A stretch of 64,000 bases of DNA from Acidobacteriota bacterium. GTDB taxonomy: Bacteria > Acidobacteriota > Terriglobia > Terriglobales > Acidobacteriaceae. The position numbers and the translations under genes are program-made. The notes beneath the pieces are model-generated. The model was not told the origin of the DNA, did no database searches, and saw nothing but the letters and a program-made list of their open reading frames with translations. The stretch is from positions 62,001 through 126,000 of the forward strand of contig JABCZI010000001.1 of the NCBI GenBank assembly GCA_013289765.1. Reading direction: 5' to 3'. This document shows, piece by piece, positions 63,495 to 64,000 of the stretch (positions within the stretch are counted from its first letter, which is position 1; every line of letters starts with the position of its first letter).

Positions 63495-64000
63495 TTACGG
63501 TTGCGGCGCGACATCGCCGAGAAATAAGAAGTAAGAGCAGTTCCACAATGCGGTGGGCAGACTGCCGCGCGGTCGGGCGCTGAGGATGATGTTGTATTCG
63601 CCGCTGCCCTCCGAGTTTATTTCCCGAAGGATATCTGCCTGGGGACTTATTTGCGCGGAAAAATCGTCTCGCGGCTCGATCACCGCCAGCCGCGCCAGGA
63701 ATTCATGCAGATCGACGCTGCGCCCGAAACCCGGCAGCGCAAATGAAACTTCGGCATCCTGAAGAGAGAAATGCCACGCCAGAGAAGCGGCCAAGTTCAC
63801 CGCGCGTTCGTATGCTTTCCGGGAGATCAGCCCGGTCGCGGGATTATCGAAGACGATGCAAAGCTTGCGCTCATCTTCGCGGCTGAATTCGCGAACCTTC
63901 AGCGAGCCAGATTTTGCGGTGGCCTTCCAGTCCACATGACGCGCCGAATCCTCTGGCATGTACTCGCGAATGCGATATAGATCGGAGCCGCGCCCGCGAA
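63495..64000 (-). CDS. DUF58 domain protein (5' end beyond the window)
   Basis: The frame continues through the window edge. The last bases encode GSDLYRIREYMPEDSARHVDWKATAK, the typical DUF58 signature, so the ATG at 63959 is internal. DUF58 proteins usually sit next to a MoxR-type AAA ATPase and a von Willebrand domain gene, expected just right of the window. 168 residues are visible, the C-terminal part of a larger protein. Confidence 0.88.
   Translation of the reverse strand, partial: RGRGSDLYRIREYMPEDSARHVDWKATAKSGSLKVREFSREDERKLCIVFDNPATGLISRKAYERAVNLAASLAWHFSLQDAEVSFALPGFGRSVDLHEFLARLAVIEPRDDFSAQISPQADILREINSEGSGEYNIILSARPRGSLPTALWNCSYFLFLGDVAPQP

Overview
The window looks like chromosomal DNA of a soil-type Acidobacteriota bacterium (Terriglobia/Koribacter-like). 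This is inferred from moderately high GC, a Gram-negative envelope gene set (DsbA-like protein, secretin, muropeptide recycling), many small secreted or unknown proteins of a kind I associate with that phylum, a split-up heme gene cluster and type IV pilin genes. No 16S rRNA, phage, insertion sequence, CRISPR array or replication origin was seen. About 60 genes fill most of the sequence on both strands.

Layout. 0.1-9.8 kb: XdhC-like protein, zinc alcohol dehydrogenase, an exported YqgE/AlgH-like protein, a metallophosphoesterase, an isolated nuoB, citrate synthase and an M48 metalloprotease. 10-18.6 kb: a secreted PLP enzyme, a Phd/VapC toxin-antitoxin pair, inositol-phosphate synthase, a GAF-ANTAR regulator, a DedA protein, endonuclease III and a frameshifted Imm50-like gene. 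18.8-26.6 kb: an S9 peptidase, then the minus-strand tetrapyrrole cluster ccsA/hemX-hemA-(two small genes)-hemC-paiB-hemD. 27-33 kb: a PAS-GGDEF-EAL protein, a chemoreceptor, a serine hydrolase and galT. 33.2-41.8 kb: mutS, nagZ, anmK, a DUF1697 gene, a solute-binding lipoprotein and a YmdB-type phosphodiesterase. 41.9-50.6 kb: a secretin, DsbA-like protein, NAD+ synthase, PilZ protein, EVE protein, phosphoesterase and FAH-family enzyme. 50.8-64 kb: an SplB-like radical SAM protein, a SpoIIE-type phosphatase, two tandem pilins, an ABC export/TPR operon, a methyltransferase, a DUF255 protein, a repeat-containing secreted peptide, a multi-pass membrane protein, a CBS protein and a truncated DUF58 gene.

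Two features stand out. First, the 380 bp in front of hemC carry a tRNA-like folded domain and an intrinsic terminator placed directly before the hemC start codon. A second copy of the terminator arm could act as antiterminator, and behind all this lies a truncated 31-codon remnant of a divergent second hemC. This looks like an undescribed leader-RNA attenuator or inserted RNA element in a heme operon. Second, the window is unusually rich in short tandem repeats. There are three heptad-phased arrays of unrelated sequence at gene borders, 15-bp arrays inside mutS and nagZ and behind the chemoreceptor gene, 18-bp palindromic repeats in front of nadE, 20-bp repeats in front of ino1, and a 57-bp repeat that builds a secreted peptide.

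Functional links: hemA, hemC and hemD make uroporphyrinogen III, with CcsA/HemX as a membrane partner. nagZ, anmK and the binding lipoprotein suggest murein recycling. The pilins, secretin and PilZ and GGDEF-EAL proteins suggest type IV pili and c-di-GMP control. All functions are from reading motifs by eye; nothing was searched against a database.
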